From: Ruegeria sp. R13_0
GTDB taxonomy: Bacteria; Pseudomonadota; Alphaproteobacteria; Rhodobacterales; Rhodobacteraceae
Length of the DNA stretch: 64,000 nt
Assembly: GCF_017743995.1 (NCBI RefSeq)
Contig: NZ_JAGHRB010000002.1
Location: 124,001-188,000 of the forward strand
Direction of reading: 5' to 3'
Shown here: positions 44,117 through 53,386 of the stretch, one piece after another
Numbering within the stretch: the stretch's first letter is position 1
Layout: every line of letters begins with the position of its first letter
Position numbers and translations under genes: made by a program
The notes under the pieces: generated by a model
The model's database searches: none
Told to the model about the DNA's origin: nothing
What the model saw: the letters and a program-made list of their open reading frames with translations, nothing else

Positions 44117-45043
44117 CTAGTGAGACGGCAGGCCGGTTTCAGGCATGGTGAAATCGTCCGGCAGGATCACGATATCCTTGGGGTCGACGGTCAGCCTCAT
44201 GGACGTGGGCGAGGTCATCTCGACCACATTGTGAAAATGGGCGTCATAGTCTTCGGGCAGAAGCATGCGGTCGTCCCGTTCCCTCGGGTCCGCGCGCAGC
44301 CAGGTGTCGAACCCGCTCAAATCATCGAATTCATCCGCGAAATAGTCATGCAGGCGCCGGAAGAGCTTGGGCCAGATTGCCAGATCCTGATAATTCGCAG
44401 GGGTTACTTCGAAGTCTTGACCGGGGGCAGACGCATCATCGGGATACAGTCCATTTCCAGTCGCACGGGCCTGATCCGCAATCCCTCCAAGATGCTGCGA
44501 AAGTGAGATCGGCAGCGTCAGGTAGAACAGCGGATAGGACTGACCCGCCTCCAGGCTGCGCGCGTTGAAGCTTTGATCCACGCGCTCTGGCATTAGTTTG
44601 AACACCTCACCGTCCGGTTCGGGCGCATCACCCGCGTAGACAAACGCGACAATTCGGCCGTGGCCATCCAATCCGTTGGTCAGGATGTAGCCGCGAACCG
44701 GGTTATTTTCGACCTGTTTCACCTTGTTGGGCTTGTCCTCCCAGAACTCCACGTCTCCGAACCCGGCCCAATCCAACAGAAAATCGCGCGACGCCTCCGC
44801 GAGGGGTTTGTTCTGATGTGCGCTGCGGAAATGAGTTTCGAGCGCATCCAGCCCTTCAAACCGCAGATTGATCATCCCACGCCCATTGAAGCCGGGCCGG
44901 GGTTGACCCGAACGCCAAAGGTCCTGAACAAGCAACGGGTCATCTGGCTTGAATTTCAGAGTATCTCCGTCAGGTTCCGGGCCCTGCTTTGGAATGTCTG
45001 GGTAAAAAATATGAAACTCGCCCTTAATCAGCTTATAGGCCAT
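44117..45043 (-). CDS. Staphylococcal nuclease (SNase)-like protein
   Basis: A 308-residue cytoplasmic-looking protein without a signal peptide. Its first half resembles the SNase fold: a PDGDTLKF strand, then INLRFEGLDALETHF, where the nuclease arginine and glutamate are apparently retained, and GRIVAFVY, similar to the third catalytic-site strand. Extra segments (VKQVENNPVRGYILTNGLDG) and a C-terminal 130 residues of no recognised family extend it. SNase relation is my judgement from motif order. It is convergent with the desaturase gene (9 bases between stops). Confidence 0.6.
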   Translation of the reverse strand: MAYKLIKGEFHIFYPDIPKQGPEPDGDTLKFKPDDPLLVQDLWRSGQPRPGFNGRGMINLRFEGLDALETHFRSAHQNKPLAEASRDFLLDWAGFGDVEFWEDKPNKVKQVENNPVRGYILTNGLDGHGRIVAFVYAGDAPEPDGEVFKLMPERVDQSFNARSLEAGQSYPLFYLTLPISLSQHLGGIADQARATGNGLYPDDASAPGQDFEVTPANYQDLAIWPKLFRRLHDYFADEFDDLSGFDTWLRADPRERDDRMLLPEDYDAHFHNVVEMTSPTSMRLTVDPKDIVILPDDFTMPETGLPSH

Positions 45044-45136
45044 CGCGCCCTCCGTAATTCATCAATCAACAATGATCGGATGGTGACGGCTGAGCGTAAC
45101 AGTTTCAAGTCAAAGCGACCCCAGAGCGTGGGTGCA

Positions 45137-45397
45137 TTAACGGCGCGGTAGGGCCATCACCTTGTCACGTGCCAGTGTACTCGCCTCGGCCCGATTCAGC
45201 GATAGCAACGTTTCTTCCGGCGTAAGACCTTTGGCCAGCGCTTTGACCCAAATTCGGCGCGCCGAGACGGGCGACCACGGCAGGGCCGCTTCGGACAACC
45301 ACTGCCGCAACGGGGCGGGCAGGCTGTCAAAGACGGCCATGGGATCGGCTGCGCGCTTCCTGCGCCGCAAGCTGCTTTGCCCCAGATTTCCGGTCAT
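45137..45397 (-). CDS. DUF6525 family small protein
   Basis: An 86-residue basic protein (LGQSSLRRRKRAADPMAVFD, later LPAPLRQWLSEAALPWSP). The layout matches the small DUF6525 proteins of Rhodobacteraceae. It overlaps the DUF1826 gene by 4 bases, so it is the last gene of the CobW operon. Function unknown; the composition would suit RNA or protein binding. Confidence 0.7.
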   Translation of the reverse strand: MTGNLGQSSLRRRKRAADPMAVFDSLPAPLRQWLSEAALPWSPVSARRIWVKALAKGLTPEETLLSLNRAEASTLARDKVMALPRR

Positions 45398-46029
45398 GCG
45401 GCCTCGTCCGGGTCTGTGATGGGATCCAATACCAGTACGAGCCGGGTCTCGCCGGTGCCTTCGATCGGAGGGGAACGGTGCAAAAGGCCCGACCGCGGTG
45501 TTTCCGGCCAGCGTGTTCCACGCAACAGGATCGGAGACCCGGTTTGCACCGTAAAGACACGTTGAGGCTCAGCGCCATCGCGCGAAATGCCGTACTGCGT
45601 ACCGGTGCCGCGATAGGTGCAGACCAGTCGCGCCGTGATGGCGTCGATATGGAACTTGCGGCAGGCGTTGGATGTGACAACATCCAGCCGCAACCTCAAA
45701 TACCGGGCCGAGACCAGATCTGAGAATACCTCTGCAAGCAAGGCGATGTCTGCCTCCAGCCAGTCCCGCTCAGGGCATGTTGGCAAACCGGACATGTCGC
45801 AGAGATGGCCGACCGTTTCGGCCAGTTTGCCCAGCGGAAGGATCACCCGCCCGTTCGGCAGGTCCTCGGGGTCAAGATCATTTAGCCAGCTTTGAACACT
45901 GGGCGGAGTTTGACGCCGCCAAAGTGCCGCGGCGCAGCCTGGGTTGAGAAAGGCGCTCAGCGCCTCGGGCGTATCCGCAACGCCAACCCCAACGGCCGCC
46001 CCCATCACGGTTTGGCGGACGGTGCTCAT
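45394..46029 (-). CDS. DUF1826 domain-containing protein
   Basis: A 211-residue protein with [20 protein letters not shown], and a C-terminal strand set ([27 protein letters not shown]). DUF1826 proteins recur next to CobW-type GTPases and zinc-regulated genes. The histidines around residues 130 and 185 could bind a metal, and the double-strand beta-helix look (HxD...H) suggests a cupin-type enzyme; both are inferences. Overlaps at both ends (4 bases each) show translational coupling with DUF6525 and CobW. Confidence 0.8.
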   Translation of the reverse strand: MSTVRQTVMGAAVGVGVADTPEALSAFLNPGCAAALWRRQTPPSVQSWLNDLDPEDLPNGRVILPLGKLAETVGHLCDMSGLPTCPERDWLEADIALLAEVFSDLVSARYLRLRLDVVTSNACRKFHIDAITARLVCTYRGTGTQYGISRDGAEPQRVFTVQTGSPILLRGTRWPETPRSGLLHRSPPIEGTGETRLVLVLDPITDPDEAA

Positions 46030-47237
46030 GCTGCGGCCTCAGCCCGACGCCAGATCGGGAACGGGTCGGGATAGTCGGGCAGATTGTCGGGACCCAACGC
46101 CGCAACGGCAGGTACGAGGCAGGCATCCAATCGCGCCCTAAGGGTCGGCCAGTCGATCCCCGCACCGATGAACACGATCTCTTGCCGGCGGTCTCCCCAT
46201 GGTTCTTGCCAATGGGCCTGCATGTAGGCGCGGGCGCTGTCATGGGTCGGTCGGCGTTCTTCCGGAACCGAAGCCCACCACGTGCCCAAAGGCTGCACGC
46301 TGGAGAGTGCTCCGGCCAGCGAAAACTCGGCCACCCAATCAGGACGCGTCGAAATCCAGAAATGCCCCTTGGCCCGGATCACACCGGGCAAATCGCCGTT
46401 CAGAACCTCTAGGATACGCTCGGGCACGAAGGGCAGACGCGCACGGTAGACATAAGACGCAACGCCGTATTCTTCGGTCTCGGGGACGTGGTCGGCAAAG
46501 CCATACAACTCCTTGGCCCACATCGGATGCTCATGGGCTTTTTCAAAATCAAACAGGCCCGTATCGAGGATTTTCTCAGCCGCCACAGCGGAGTGATTGA
46601 CCTCGACGATCTCGGCATCCGCATTGAGGCTGCGGATAATCTTGCGGGCCGCGTCGACCTTTTCCGGCCCGGCATCCTTGACCTTGTTCAGGATCACGAC
46701 ATCGGCGAACTCTATCTGATCGGTAAGCAAATGAACGAGAGTGCGTTCGTCTTCCTCGCCCATTGTCTCACCGCGATCCTGCAGGAAGTCATGCGAGGAG
46801 AAATCCCCAAGCAGGTTCACCGCATCGACAACCGTCACCATCGTGTCCAGACGCGCCACATCGGACAGGCTTTCGCCATACTCATCGCGGAAATCGAAGG
46901 TTGCAGCCACCGGCAGAGGCTCTGAAATACCCGTCGACTCGATCAGCAGGTAATCAAAGCGCCCCTCGGCCGCCAGTCGGCGGACCTCATCCAAAAGGTC
47001 ATCGCGCAGGGTGCAGCAGATACAGCCGTTCGACATTTCAACCAGCGTCTCGTCCGTCCGGCTCAGCTCGGTATCGGCGCGCACGAGGTCGGCGTCGATA
47101 TTCACCTCGGACATATCGTTCACGATCACCGCGACACGGCGACCTTCGCGGTTGTTGAGAACCCGGTTCAGCAAAGTGGTCTTGCCAGCCCCAAGAAATC
47201 CGGAAAGCACCGTGACGGGAAGGCGCGTATCTGACAT
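46026..47237 (-). CDS. CobW/COG0523 family GTP-binding metallochaperone
   Basis: A 403-residue G3E GTPase. Walker A is [16 protein letters not shown] (residues 11-26), the metal-binding CxCC motif is [12 protein letters not shown], the G4-type element is VVILNKVKD, and a C-terminal CobW_C domain follows. These proteins insert or deliver metals, most often zinc, and are typically induced by zinc shortage. The ATG at 47237 (MSDTRLP) has GGAG upstream and fits the family better than 47249 or 47279. First gene of a three-gene operon divergent from an Rrf2 regulator, with a palindrome between them. Confidence 0.93.
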   Translation of the reverse strand: MSDTRLPVTVLSGFLGAGKTTLLNRVLNNREGRRVAVIVNDMSEVNIDADLVRADTELSRTDETLVEMSNGCICCTLRDDLLDEVRRLAAEGRFDYLLIESTGISEPLPVAATFDFRDEYGESLSDVARLDTMVTVVDAVNLLGDFSSHDFLQDRGETMGEEDERTLVHLLTDQIEFADVVILNKVKDAGPEKVDAARKIIRSLNADAEIVEVNHSAVAAEKILDTGLFDFEKAHEHPMWAKELYGFADHVPETEEYGVASYVYRARLPFVPERILEVLNGDLPGVIRAKGHFWISTRPDWVAEFSLAGALSSVQPLGTWWASVPEERRPTHDSARAYMQAHWQEPWGDRRQEIVFIGAGIDWPTLRARLDACLVPAVAALGPDNLPDYPDPFPIWRRAEAAA

Positions 47238-47268
47238 ATGAGTCTCCATAGCTCTGGATGCGGTTCTT

Positions 47269-47311
47269 GTAACTTTCATAGTTACTAGATTAATGCAACA
47301 GCCAAAGTTAC
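47269..47311. promoter_or_regulatory. Palindromic operator candidate between cobW-like and Rrf2 genes
   Basis: GTAACTTTCATAGTTAC (47269-47285) is a perfect 6-bp inverted repeat with a 5-base centre. A further half-site AGTTAC lies at 47306-47311. Both sit between the divergent starts (47237 and 47342) and would overlap their promoters. The Rrf2 regulator is the most likely binder; a Zur site is the alternative. Confidence 0.55.
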
Positions 47312-47341
47312 GTTGCTAGCAGGTTTGGAGAACCCCGCCCT

Positions 47342-47737
47342 ATGAAGCGCAATAGCCGCCTGTCACTTGCCCTGCACACGCTCAGCCACATGGCCGGAGA
47401 ACCGGACCGTGTGCGCACCTCAACCGAAATTGCGGACCATGCCGGAACCAACCCGGTTGTTGTACGCCGCGTTTTGGGAAAACTACGCGCCGCCGGTCTG
47501 CTGACGTCCGAGAAAGGCCATGCAGGCGGATGGCGTCTGGCCCGCGTGCCGAGCGAAATCACGCTGGCCGACGTCTACCTTGCGCTGGACGAGCGCCTTG
47601 TCGCCAGCGGCAGCGAAGATGAGGCGGCAACCTGTTCCGTCGAACACGCCCTGCAAAAACGCGTGCGCGGCGTTTTGGAAGAGATCGAACAAAGCCTCGT
47701 GGAAAGACTGTCAGAGACGTCGATCAAAGAGGTCTGA
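47342..47737 (+). CDS. Rrf2 family transcriptional regulator (YwnA-like)
   Basis: A 131-residue Rrf2-type winged-helix regulator. The DNA-binding part is RLSLALHTLSHMA, then TSTEIADHAGTNPVVVRRVL and GHAGGWRLAR. Only one cysteine (ATCSVEHAL) lies in the region where NsrR/IscR have three, so an iron-sulfur cluster is unlikely and it belongs with the cluster-free YwnA-like members. It is divergent from the CobW operon and faces a palindrome that could be its operator. Confidence 0.9.
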   Translation: MKRNSRLSLALHTLSHMAGEPDRVRTSTEIADHAGTNPVVVRRVLGKLRAAGLLTSEKGHAGGWRLARVPSEITLADVYLALDERLVASGSEDEAATCSVEHALQKRVRGVLEEIEQSLVERLSETSIKEV

Positions 47738-47919
47738 GACAGGCCCCAGCCCGGGCGTCGGCCCAAACTCAAAACCACCTGCGGCAGCAGAAAGGCACTT
47801 GTATCGGGACCTCTCTCCCACTCACTGCAAAATCGGGTGAGAGGCAGTGTGAAGAATATCAAATCCAACACGCGCCGACGAACCCTTCGCGATTTCAGGC
47901 ACCTCGGGCCGTATCAGCG

Positions 47920-48948
47920 TCAATGGGTTCCGCGCGGGACAAAGAAGGGCTCGATCAGAAGGGTCTCACTGGCCTTTGCCGGTTCAGCCAGACGTTTTTC
48001 CAGCAAGGTGATCACATGTTCGACCGACAGGTCGATCGGATTGTTGATCGTGCTGAGATTGAAAGCGGGCCACCCGGCCATTTCGATATCGTCAAAGCCT
48101 ACAATCGAGAGTGTTTCGGGCACGTCCACGCCCAGCTCCCGTGCGGCGGTCAACGCTCCGATCGCGCTGGCATCATTGGCACAGATCAGCGCATCAAGGC
48201 TGTTTTCCCGCAGTAGTTTTTGCGCTGCGTCGTATCCAGCCCCAACCGTGAAATCTCCGACCTCTTCCGCGATCAGGGACAATCCTGCCGCCGCCAAAGT
48301 GTTGACCACCCCGGCCCTCCGATCATCTGAAGATCCGAACTCGGCCGCGCCCGCGATGAACCCGAACCCTGTGCGGCCCTTGTCCAACAAAACACGGGTC
48401 GCGAGGGTCATCCCCTCGGCATTCTTGCAGCACACATTGTCGATCCCCGCCGCCTCCACGATCCGCCCGGATGAGATCATGGGGACCCCGAATTTGCTGC
48501 ATTGCTCCACAAGCGCGCCGGGCATGCTACCTCCGCGCAGAATCAGAGCATCCAGCGGATAGCGCAAAACCTGATCCATGGCTGATTCAGCGCTCTCGCC
48601 GCTGCCATCAATCAGAATCGGCCACTTGTTCAGCGCGTTCAACTGCCCGACCAACCGGTTCACAAACTCTGAGTCGTAGGTGCTGCGTTTGTTGCCCACA
48701 AAGACCGCCACGAGGTGCGATCGCCCCCCCTTCAACCCTGCCGCCAACGCGTTGGGTTGATACCCCATACGGTCAGCCATATGCATGATTTTTATACGTT
48801 TTTCCGCATCAAGATAGGCGCCGGGCGTAAACGCACGGGACACGGCAGAGCGGGACACGCCCGCCGCATCAGCAACCGCCTGCGCCGTAACGCGGCGCGG
48901 TCTGTCCAGTTGTTTTTTGCTGTCATCAACCACGCCTAAGCTGTCCAT
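47920..48948 (-). CDS. LacI family transcriptional regulator
   Basis: A 342-residue LacI-type repressor. The N-terminal helix-turn-helix (VTAQAVADAAGVSRSAVSRAF, shown in part) and hinge (MGYQPNALAAGLKGG) are followed by a type I periplasmic-binding-like effector domain (LVAVFVGNKRSTY to NNPIDLSVEHV). A basic 20-residue leader precedes the helix-turn-helix. It is divergent from the ugpBAEC operon, 216 bases away, so it probably represses that operon in the absence of a sugar-like or glycerol-phosphate-like inducer. Confidence 0.93.
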   Translation of the reverse strand: MDSLGVVDDSKKQLDRPRRVTAQAVADAAGVSRSAVSRAFTPGAYLDAEKRIKIMHMADRMGYQPNALAAGLKGGRSHLVAVFVGNKRSTYDSEFVNRLVGQLNALNKWPILIDGSGESAESAMDQVLRYPLDALILRGGSMPGALVEQCSKFGVPMISSGRIVEAAGIDNVCCKNAEGMTLATRVLLDKGRTGFGFIAGAAEFGSSDDRRAGVVNTLAAAGLSLIAEEVGDFTVGAGYDAAQKLLRENSLDALICANDASAIGALTAARELGVDVPETLSIVGFDDIEMAGWPAFNLSTINNPIDLSVEHVITLLEKRLAEPAKASETLLIEPFFVPRGTH

Positions 48949-48992
48949 CTTTTTTGTTTAATTTGTCAATATTGCTAGAAATCTTTCATCGA

Positions 48993-49011
48993 ACTGTCAT
49001 ACGTTAACAGT
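48993..49011. promoter_or_regulatory. Inverted repeat in the LacI-ugpB intergenic region
   Basis: ACTGT (48993-48997) and ACAGT (49007-49011) form an inverted repeat, with a second overlapping one, CATAC / GTATG. The position 45-65 bases upstream of the LacI start suits an autoregulatory operator, but the centre lacks the CG usual in LacI-family sites. Confidence 0.3.
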
Positions 49012-49164
49012 ATGTGGTCACGTGTGCAGTTTGCGGACGTATTCCACTGATGCGGGTCGGAGGCTGCGCGCGAAAAACGCCGCAGGGGAGCCTGCATGAA
49101 AACTGGCACATAATGCCAACGGTCTTTTTGCTGCAAAGGGCCGACACCGAACCGGAGGATCGAA

Positions 49165-50469
49165 ATGAACAATCTGAAGTTTTGCGCAACAGCTGCCGCG
49201 CTCGCGTTCACCGCGACCGTAGCTTTTGCAGAAACCGAAATCACTTGGTGGCATGCCCATGGCGGGCAGCTGGGTGAAACCGTCAACAAGGTTGCTGAGA
49301 AATTCAACGAGTCGCAGGACGAATATACAATCACTCCGATCTACAAGGGCAGCTACGAAGAAACGCTGACCGCCGGGATCGCTGCCTTCCGCGCGGGCGA
49401 GCAGCCCAACATCATGCAGGTGTTTGACGCAGGCGCAGCCACCGTGATCGCAGCCAAAGGCGCGACCGTTCCGGTTCAGGACCTGCTGGCTGAAAACGGC
49501 GTCGAATTCGACATCAATGACTACATTGCCGGTGTGCGTTATTTCTATGCCGACAGCGATGGCAAGATGATCGGTATGCCGTTCAACTCGTCGACCCCGA
49601 TCTTGTACTACAATGTCGACGCTCTGGAAGCTGCAGGCGTGACCCCGCCGAAGACATGGGAAGAGTTCCAGTCGACCACCGCTCCGGCGCTGAAAGAGGC
49701 AGGCTACATCCCGCTCAGCCAGTCGCACCTGCCCTGGATCTTCACCGAGAACTTCATGTCGCGCCACAACCTGCCGTTTGCGACCAACAACAACGGCTAT
49801 GACGGCATGGACACCGAGATCCTGGTCAACAACGACGCGATCAAGGCGCACTTCACCGCCGTGACGGAGTGGAAAGACAACGGCATGTTCGAATGGTATG
49901 GCACCGGTTGGGGTGACAACGCAAAACCGTTCGAAGAAGGCAAGGTTGCTATGTGGCTGGGTTCGTCCGGTTCGTTCGGCGGCCTGTTGCAGAAAGACCT
50001 GGGTTTTGAATTCAGCGCGGTTGAGCTGCCCTATTGGGAAGCCGTCACTCCTGAGCCGACCCAAACCTTTATCGGTGGCGCCGCTCTGTTCGCGATGTCG
50101 GGCAAGTCGGACGAGGAAAACAAGGCAACTGCCGAGTTCTTCCGCTTCCTCACCGCACCTGAGACCCAGTATTTCTGGCACCAGGAAACCGGTTATGTCC
50201 CGATCACCGAGGCCGCTTATGAAGCCGCCAAGGCAGACGGCCACTATGACCGCTACCCTGCCGCCGAAGTTGGCGTAAACCAACTGCAGGCCAAGGCCGG
50301 TGACAACACCAAGGGCTACCGCATGGGCTTCTACGTTCAGATCCGCGACATCATGAACCGCGAGTATGGCCGTATCCTGACCGGTGAGACCGACGTGGAA
50401 AGCGCCTTCCAGAACATCGAAGCCGAAGCTAACGAATTGCTGGCGCGCTTCGCAAAGACTCAGGGCTAA
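49165..50469 (+). CDS. ugpB: Glycerol-3-phosphate-type ABC transporter substrate-binding protein
   Basis: A 434-residue periplasmic protein of UgpB length. Signal peptide at residues 1-23 (CATAAALAFTATVAFA), followed by ETEITWWHAHGGQLGE, the usual UgpB beginning. Further marks are IYKGSYEETLTAGIAAFRAG, FNSSTPILYYN and the C-terminal LQAKAGDNTKGYRMG. It binds sn-glycerol-3-phosphate or glycerophosphodiesters in characterised relatives. First gene of ugpBAEC. The LacI regulator beside it is unlike the Pho control of enteric ugp, so another polyol or sugar phosphate remains possible. Confidence 0.9.
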   Translation: MNNLKFCATAAALAFTATVAFAETEITWWHAHGGQLGETVNKVAEKFNESQDEYTITPIYKGSYEETLTAGIAAFRAGEQPNIMQVFDAGAATVIAAKGATVPVQDLLAENGVEFDINDYIAGVRYFYADSDGKMIGMPFNSSTPILYYNVDALEAAGVTPPKTWEEFQSTTAPALKEAGYIPLSQSHLPWIFTENFMSRHNLPFATNNNGYDGMDTEILVNNDAIKAHFTAVTEWKDNGMFEWYGTGWGDNAKPFEEGKVAMWLGSSGSFGGLLQKDLGFEFSAVELPYWEAVTPEPTQTFIGGAALFAMSGKSDEENKATAEFFRFLTAPETQYFWHQETGYVPITEAAYEAAKADGHYDRYPAAEVGVNQLQAKAGDNTKGYRMGFYVQIRDIMNREYGRILTGETDVESAFQNIEAEANELLARFAKTQG

Positions 50470-50489
50470 GGTTCTGGGATCACCCCCAA

Positions 50490-50517
50490 GATGGTCGCGC
50501 CTCAGGGCGCGGCCATC
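50490..50517 (+). promoter_or_regulatory. 12-bp hairpin between ugpB and ugpA
   Basis: GATGGTCGCGCC and GGCGCGGCCATC form a 12-bp stem with a TCAG loop. There is no T-run, so it is probably an mRNA-stabilising or attenuating hairpin giving more binding protein than membrane subunits. Confidence 0.65.
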
Positions 50518-50541
50518 CCCCATTTTGCAACTGGACTAACA

Positions 50542-51423
50542 ATGAAACGCGCGGGCTTCGACACTATCTGGCTTCCTGTGGCGCTGCTGCTACCGCAGCT
50601 CATGATCATCGCCATTTTCTTCTACTGGCCCGCTGGGTGGGCGCTGCAATCGTCGTTCTTTCTGCAGGACCCGTTCGGGTTCGGTTCGACCTTTGTGGGG
50701 GCGGACAACTATACCTCATTGCTGGGCAATGATCAGTACAAACGCATCGCGTGGTTTACGGTTGTCTTCTCAATTCTCGTCACTTTCTTTTCACTGGCTA
50801 TCGCACTGTTGCTGGCGGTCAAAGCTGACAAGGTGATCCGAGGGGCGAGATCCTATCGCACCCTGCTAATGTGGGTCTACGCGATTGCGCCGCCCGTCGC
50901 GGGCTTTCTGGGCATTCTGTTCTTTGATCAAAGCACCGGCCCAATGACCAAGTTCTTCGGACTGTTCGGCTGGGAGTTCAAGCTGGGCGTTGACTACAAT
51001 GCCACCGCAACGGCAATGATCATCGTCGCGGTGTGGAAACAGATCCCGGTGAATTTCATCTTCTTCCTGTCGGGCCTGCAATCCATCCCACGTTCAGTTC
51101 GCGAGGCGGCCATGATCGACAACCGCTCATCCACGCGGCGGTTCTGGGACGTGACCTTTCCTCTGCTGGCCCCAACCGCGTTTTTCCTCCTGATCATCAA
51201 CATCACCTATGCCCTGTTCGATACATTCGGCATCATCGACGCACTGATGAAGGGTGAGCCGGGCAACAACCCGATGACGCTTGTCTACAAGGTGTATCTG
51301 GATGGCTTCCGCGGCAACGACCTTGGCGGATCATCCGCGCAATCCGTTGTGTTGATGGCCCTTGTTCTGATCCTGACCGTCTTCCAGTTCCGGCTGGTGG
51401 AACGCCGGATTCACTATACCTGA
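50542..51423 (+). CDS. ugpA: ABC transporter permease UgpA
   Basis: A 293-residue permease with six helices. It begins MKRAGFDTIWLPVALLLPQL and has the EAA coupling loop (IPRSVREAAMIDNRSSTRRF) around residue 195. The typical GEPGNNPMTLVYKVY segment follows. ATG 50542 is chosen over 50491 because the 17 earlier residues overlap the intercistronic hairpin. Forms the membrane channel with UgpE. Confidence 0.92.
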   Translation: MKRAGFDTIWLPVALLLPQLMIIAIFFYWPAGWALQSSFFLQDPFGFGSTFVGADNYTSLLGNDQYKRIAWFTVVFSILVTFFSLAIALLLAVKADKVIRGARSYRTLLMWVYAIAPPVAGFLGILFFDQSTGPMTKFFGLFGWEFKLGVDYNATATAMIIVAVWKQIPVNFIFFLSGLQSIPRSVREAAMIDNRSSTRRFWDVTFPLLAPTAFFLLIINITYALFDTFGIIDALMKGEPGNNPMTLVYKVYLDGFRGNDLGGSSAQSVVLMALVLILTVFQFRLVERRIHYT

Positions 51424-51434
51424 GGGAGGATATC

Positions 51435-52328
51435 ATGGCCGACACCACACTCGACACACCCGCCGTGACCCGTAAACCCCGCAGAATCCGCTGGGAAACG
51501 ATCGGAGATCACTTTGTCCTCATCCTTGGGTCCTTGCTGATGATCCTGCCGCCGCTGCTGGCGCTGACGACAGCCAGCCACGATGCGGTCACCATTCACC
51601 GCGAGGGCATCCAACTGGGCCTAGGCGACGACCTGGGCAAGAACTTCAACGCCGCCATGTTTGAAAAAGGCGGGTTCACGCAGACCGTTGACGGCACCTT
51701 GATGCTGATGAACTCCTTCATTCTGGGCATCGGCTTTGCCGTGGGCAAGATCATCATCTCGATGATGGCCGCTTATGCCATCGTCTATTTCCGTCTGCGC
51801 TTTGCAACGCTGGCCTTCTGGGTGATCTTCACCACCCTGCTGTTGCCGCTCGAGGTCCGCATCCTGCCTTCCTACGAAGCGATCCAGAAACTGGGCCTGA
51901 CCAACACCTATACCGGTCTGATCGTTCCCCTGATCGCATCTGCCACAGGCACGTTCTTCTTCCGGCAGTTCTTCATGTCCGTCCCCGAAGAACTGGCCGA
52001 GGCCGCCCGGATCGACGGCGCAGGGCCGTGGAAATTCTTTATCGACATCCTCGTCCCGCTCAGCCGCACGATGATTGCCGCGATCTTCATCATCATGTTC
52101 GTCTTCGGCTGGAACCAGTACCTGTGGCCGACGCTGATCACGACGGATGAAAGTTTCTTCACGCTGGTCCGGGGCATAAAACAGATCGTGCTGACCTACA
52201 CCGACAGTCAGATCCCGGAGCACGGGCAGGCGCTGGCGCTGGCCATCGTTGCGATGATCCCGCCGGTGGCGATCGTCATCTTCTTCCAGAATTGGTTCGT
52301 CAAGGGCCTCACAGAATCCGACAAATAA
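51435..52328 (+). CDS. ugpE: ABC transporter permease UgpE
   Basis: A 297-residue permease with six helices. The coupling motif [20 protein letters not shown] is near residue 185, followed by [20 protein letters not shown], diagnostic of UgpE-like subunits. The gene follows ugpA by 11 bases with GAGGGAGG as ribosome-binding site. An N-terminal basic stretch before the first helix is cytoplasmic. Confidence 0.92.
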   Translation: MADTTLDTPAVTRKPRRIRWETIGDHFVLILGSLLMILPPLLALTTASHDAVTIHREGIQLGLGDDLGKNFNAAMFEKGGFTQTVDGTLMLMNSFILGIGFAVGKIIISMMAAYAIVYFRLRFATLAFWVIFTTLLLPLEVRILPSYEAIQKLGLTNTYTGLIVPLIASATGTFFFRQFFMSVPEELAEAARIDGAGPWKFFIDILVPLSRTMIAAIFIIMFVFGWNQYLWPTLITTDESFFTLVRGIKQIVLTYTDSQIPEHGQALALAIVAMIPPVAIVIFFQNWFVKGLTESDK

Positions 52329-52339
52329 GGAATACGCGC

Positions 52340-53386
52340 ATGGCTCAGGTATCATTAGAGGGCATCCGCAAGGTCTATCCCAACGGCTTCAAGGCCGTTC
52401 AGACCACCAGCTTCACCATTCAGGACGGCGAGTTTGTCGTTCTGGTCGGCCCTTCGGGCTGCGGCAAATCCACGTTGCTGCGCATGATCGCGGGGCTCGA
52501 GGATATCACAGAAGGCACGTTGAAAATCGGCGACCGGGTGGTCAACGATGTGGACCCTGCGGATCGGGACATCGCGATGGTGTTCCAGAACTATGCTCTG
52601 TACCCGCATATGACAGTACGCAAGAACATCGGGTATGGCCTGAAGAACCGTGGCACGCCCGCGTCCGAGATCGCAGCCAAGGTCGAAGACGCCGCCAAGA
52701 TGCTGAACCTGACTGAATATCTGGACCGCAAACCGGCGCAATTATCCGGTGGTCAACGCCAGCGCGTCGCCATGGGGCGCGCGGTGGTGCGCGACCCCGC
52801 CTTGTTCCTCTTTGATGAACCTCTTTCGAACCTCGATGCAAAGCTGCGCAACCAGATGCGGATCGAGATCAAAGCCCTGCAGCGTCGTCTTGGCACGACG
52901 GCAGTTTACGTAACCCATGACCAGGTCGAGGCGATGACAATGGCCGACAGGATCATCGTTTTGAACGCAGGCCGGATTGAGCAGATCGGTACCCCCTCCG
53001 AGATCTACCACAATCCGGCTTCTACCTTCGTCGCCTCGTTCATGGGTGCCCCACCCATGAACCTGATCGAGGCCGAAGCGTCAGACGGGCAGGTCCGCCT
53101 CAACGGCTATGACGGGCTGATGCCCGCGCCACAGGCCGTCAGCGGCCCGGTGACCATGGGTGTACGTCCCGAGGATGTCGAACTGGATGAGAACGGATCC
53201 GTCTCGTTCCAGGTCGACATCCTCGAAGAACTTGGCGCGCATCGTTTGCTGCACGGAACGCTTGCGGACCAGCCATTTACAGTCATGGTCGGCAAAGACC
53301 ATAGCGTGCACACGGGCGAAACCCGCATCACCCTGAAACACGACGCCCTGCGTCTGTTTGACGTGGAAACGGGAAAAGTCCTTTGA
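52340..53386 (+). CDS. ugpC: ABC transporter ATP-binding protein UgpC
   Basis: A 348-residue ATPase of the MalK/UgpC type. Walker A is [16 protein letters not shown], the Q-loop [17 protein letters not shown], the signature [19 protein letters not shown], Walker [13 protein letters not shown] and the H-loop [14 protein letters not shown]-terminal TOBE/OB regulatory domain ([13 protein letters not shown] onward) completes it. ATG 52340 has AAGGAA upstream and is preferred to 52292. Its stop overlaps the TTG start of the next gene. Confidence 0.95.
   Translation: MAQVSLEGIRKVYPNGFKAVQTTSFTIQDGEFVVLVGPSGCGKSTLLRMIAGLEDITEGTLKIGDRVVNDVDPADRDIAMVFQNYALYPHMTVRKNIGYGLKNRGTPASEIAAKVEDAAKMLNLTEYLDRKPAQLSGGQRQRVAMGRAVVRDPALFLFDEPLSNLDAKLRNQMRIEIKALQRRLGTTAVYVTHDQVEAMTMADRIIVLNAGRIEQIGTPSEIYHNPASTFVASFMGAPPMNLIEAEASDGQVRLNGYDGLMPAPQAVSGPVTMGVRPEDVELDENGSVSFQVDILEELGAHRLLHGTLADQPFTVMVGKDHSVHTGETRITLKHDALRLFDVETGKVL

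Noticed and set aside
49018..50523. 501-codon minus-strand open frame over ugpB
   Set aside because: Antisense shadow of ugpB; the plus-strand gene has a signal peptide, ribosome-binding site and family motifs, and the shadow has none.
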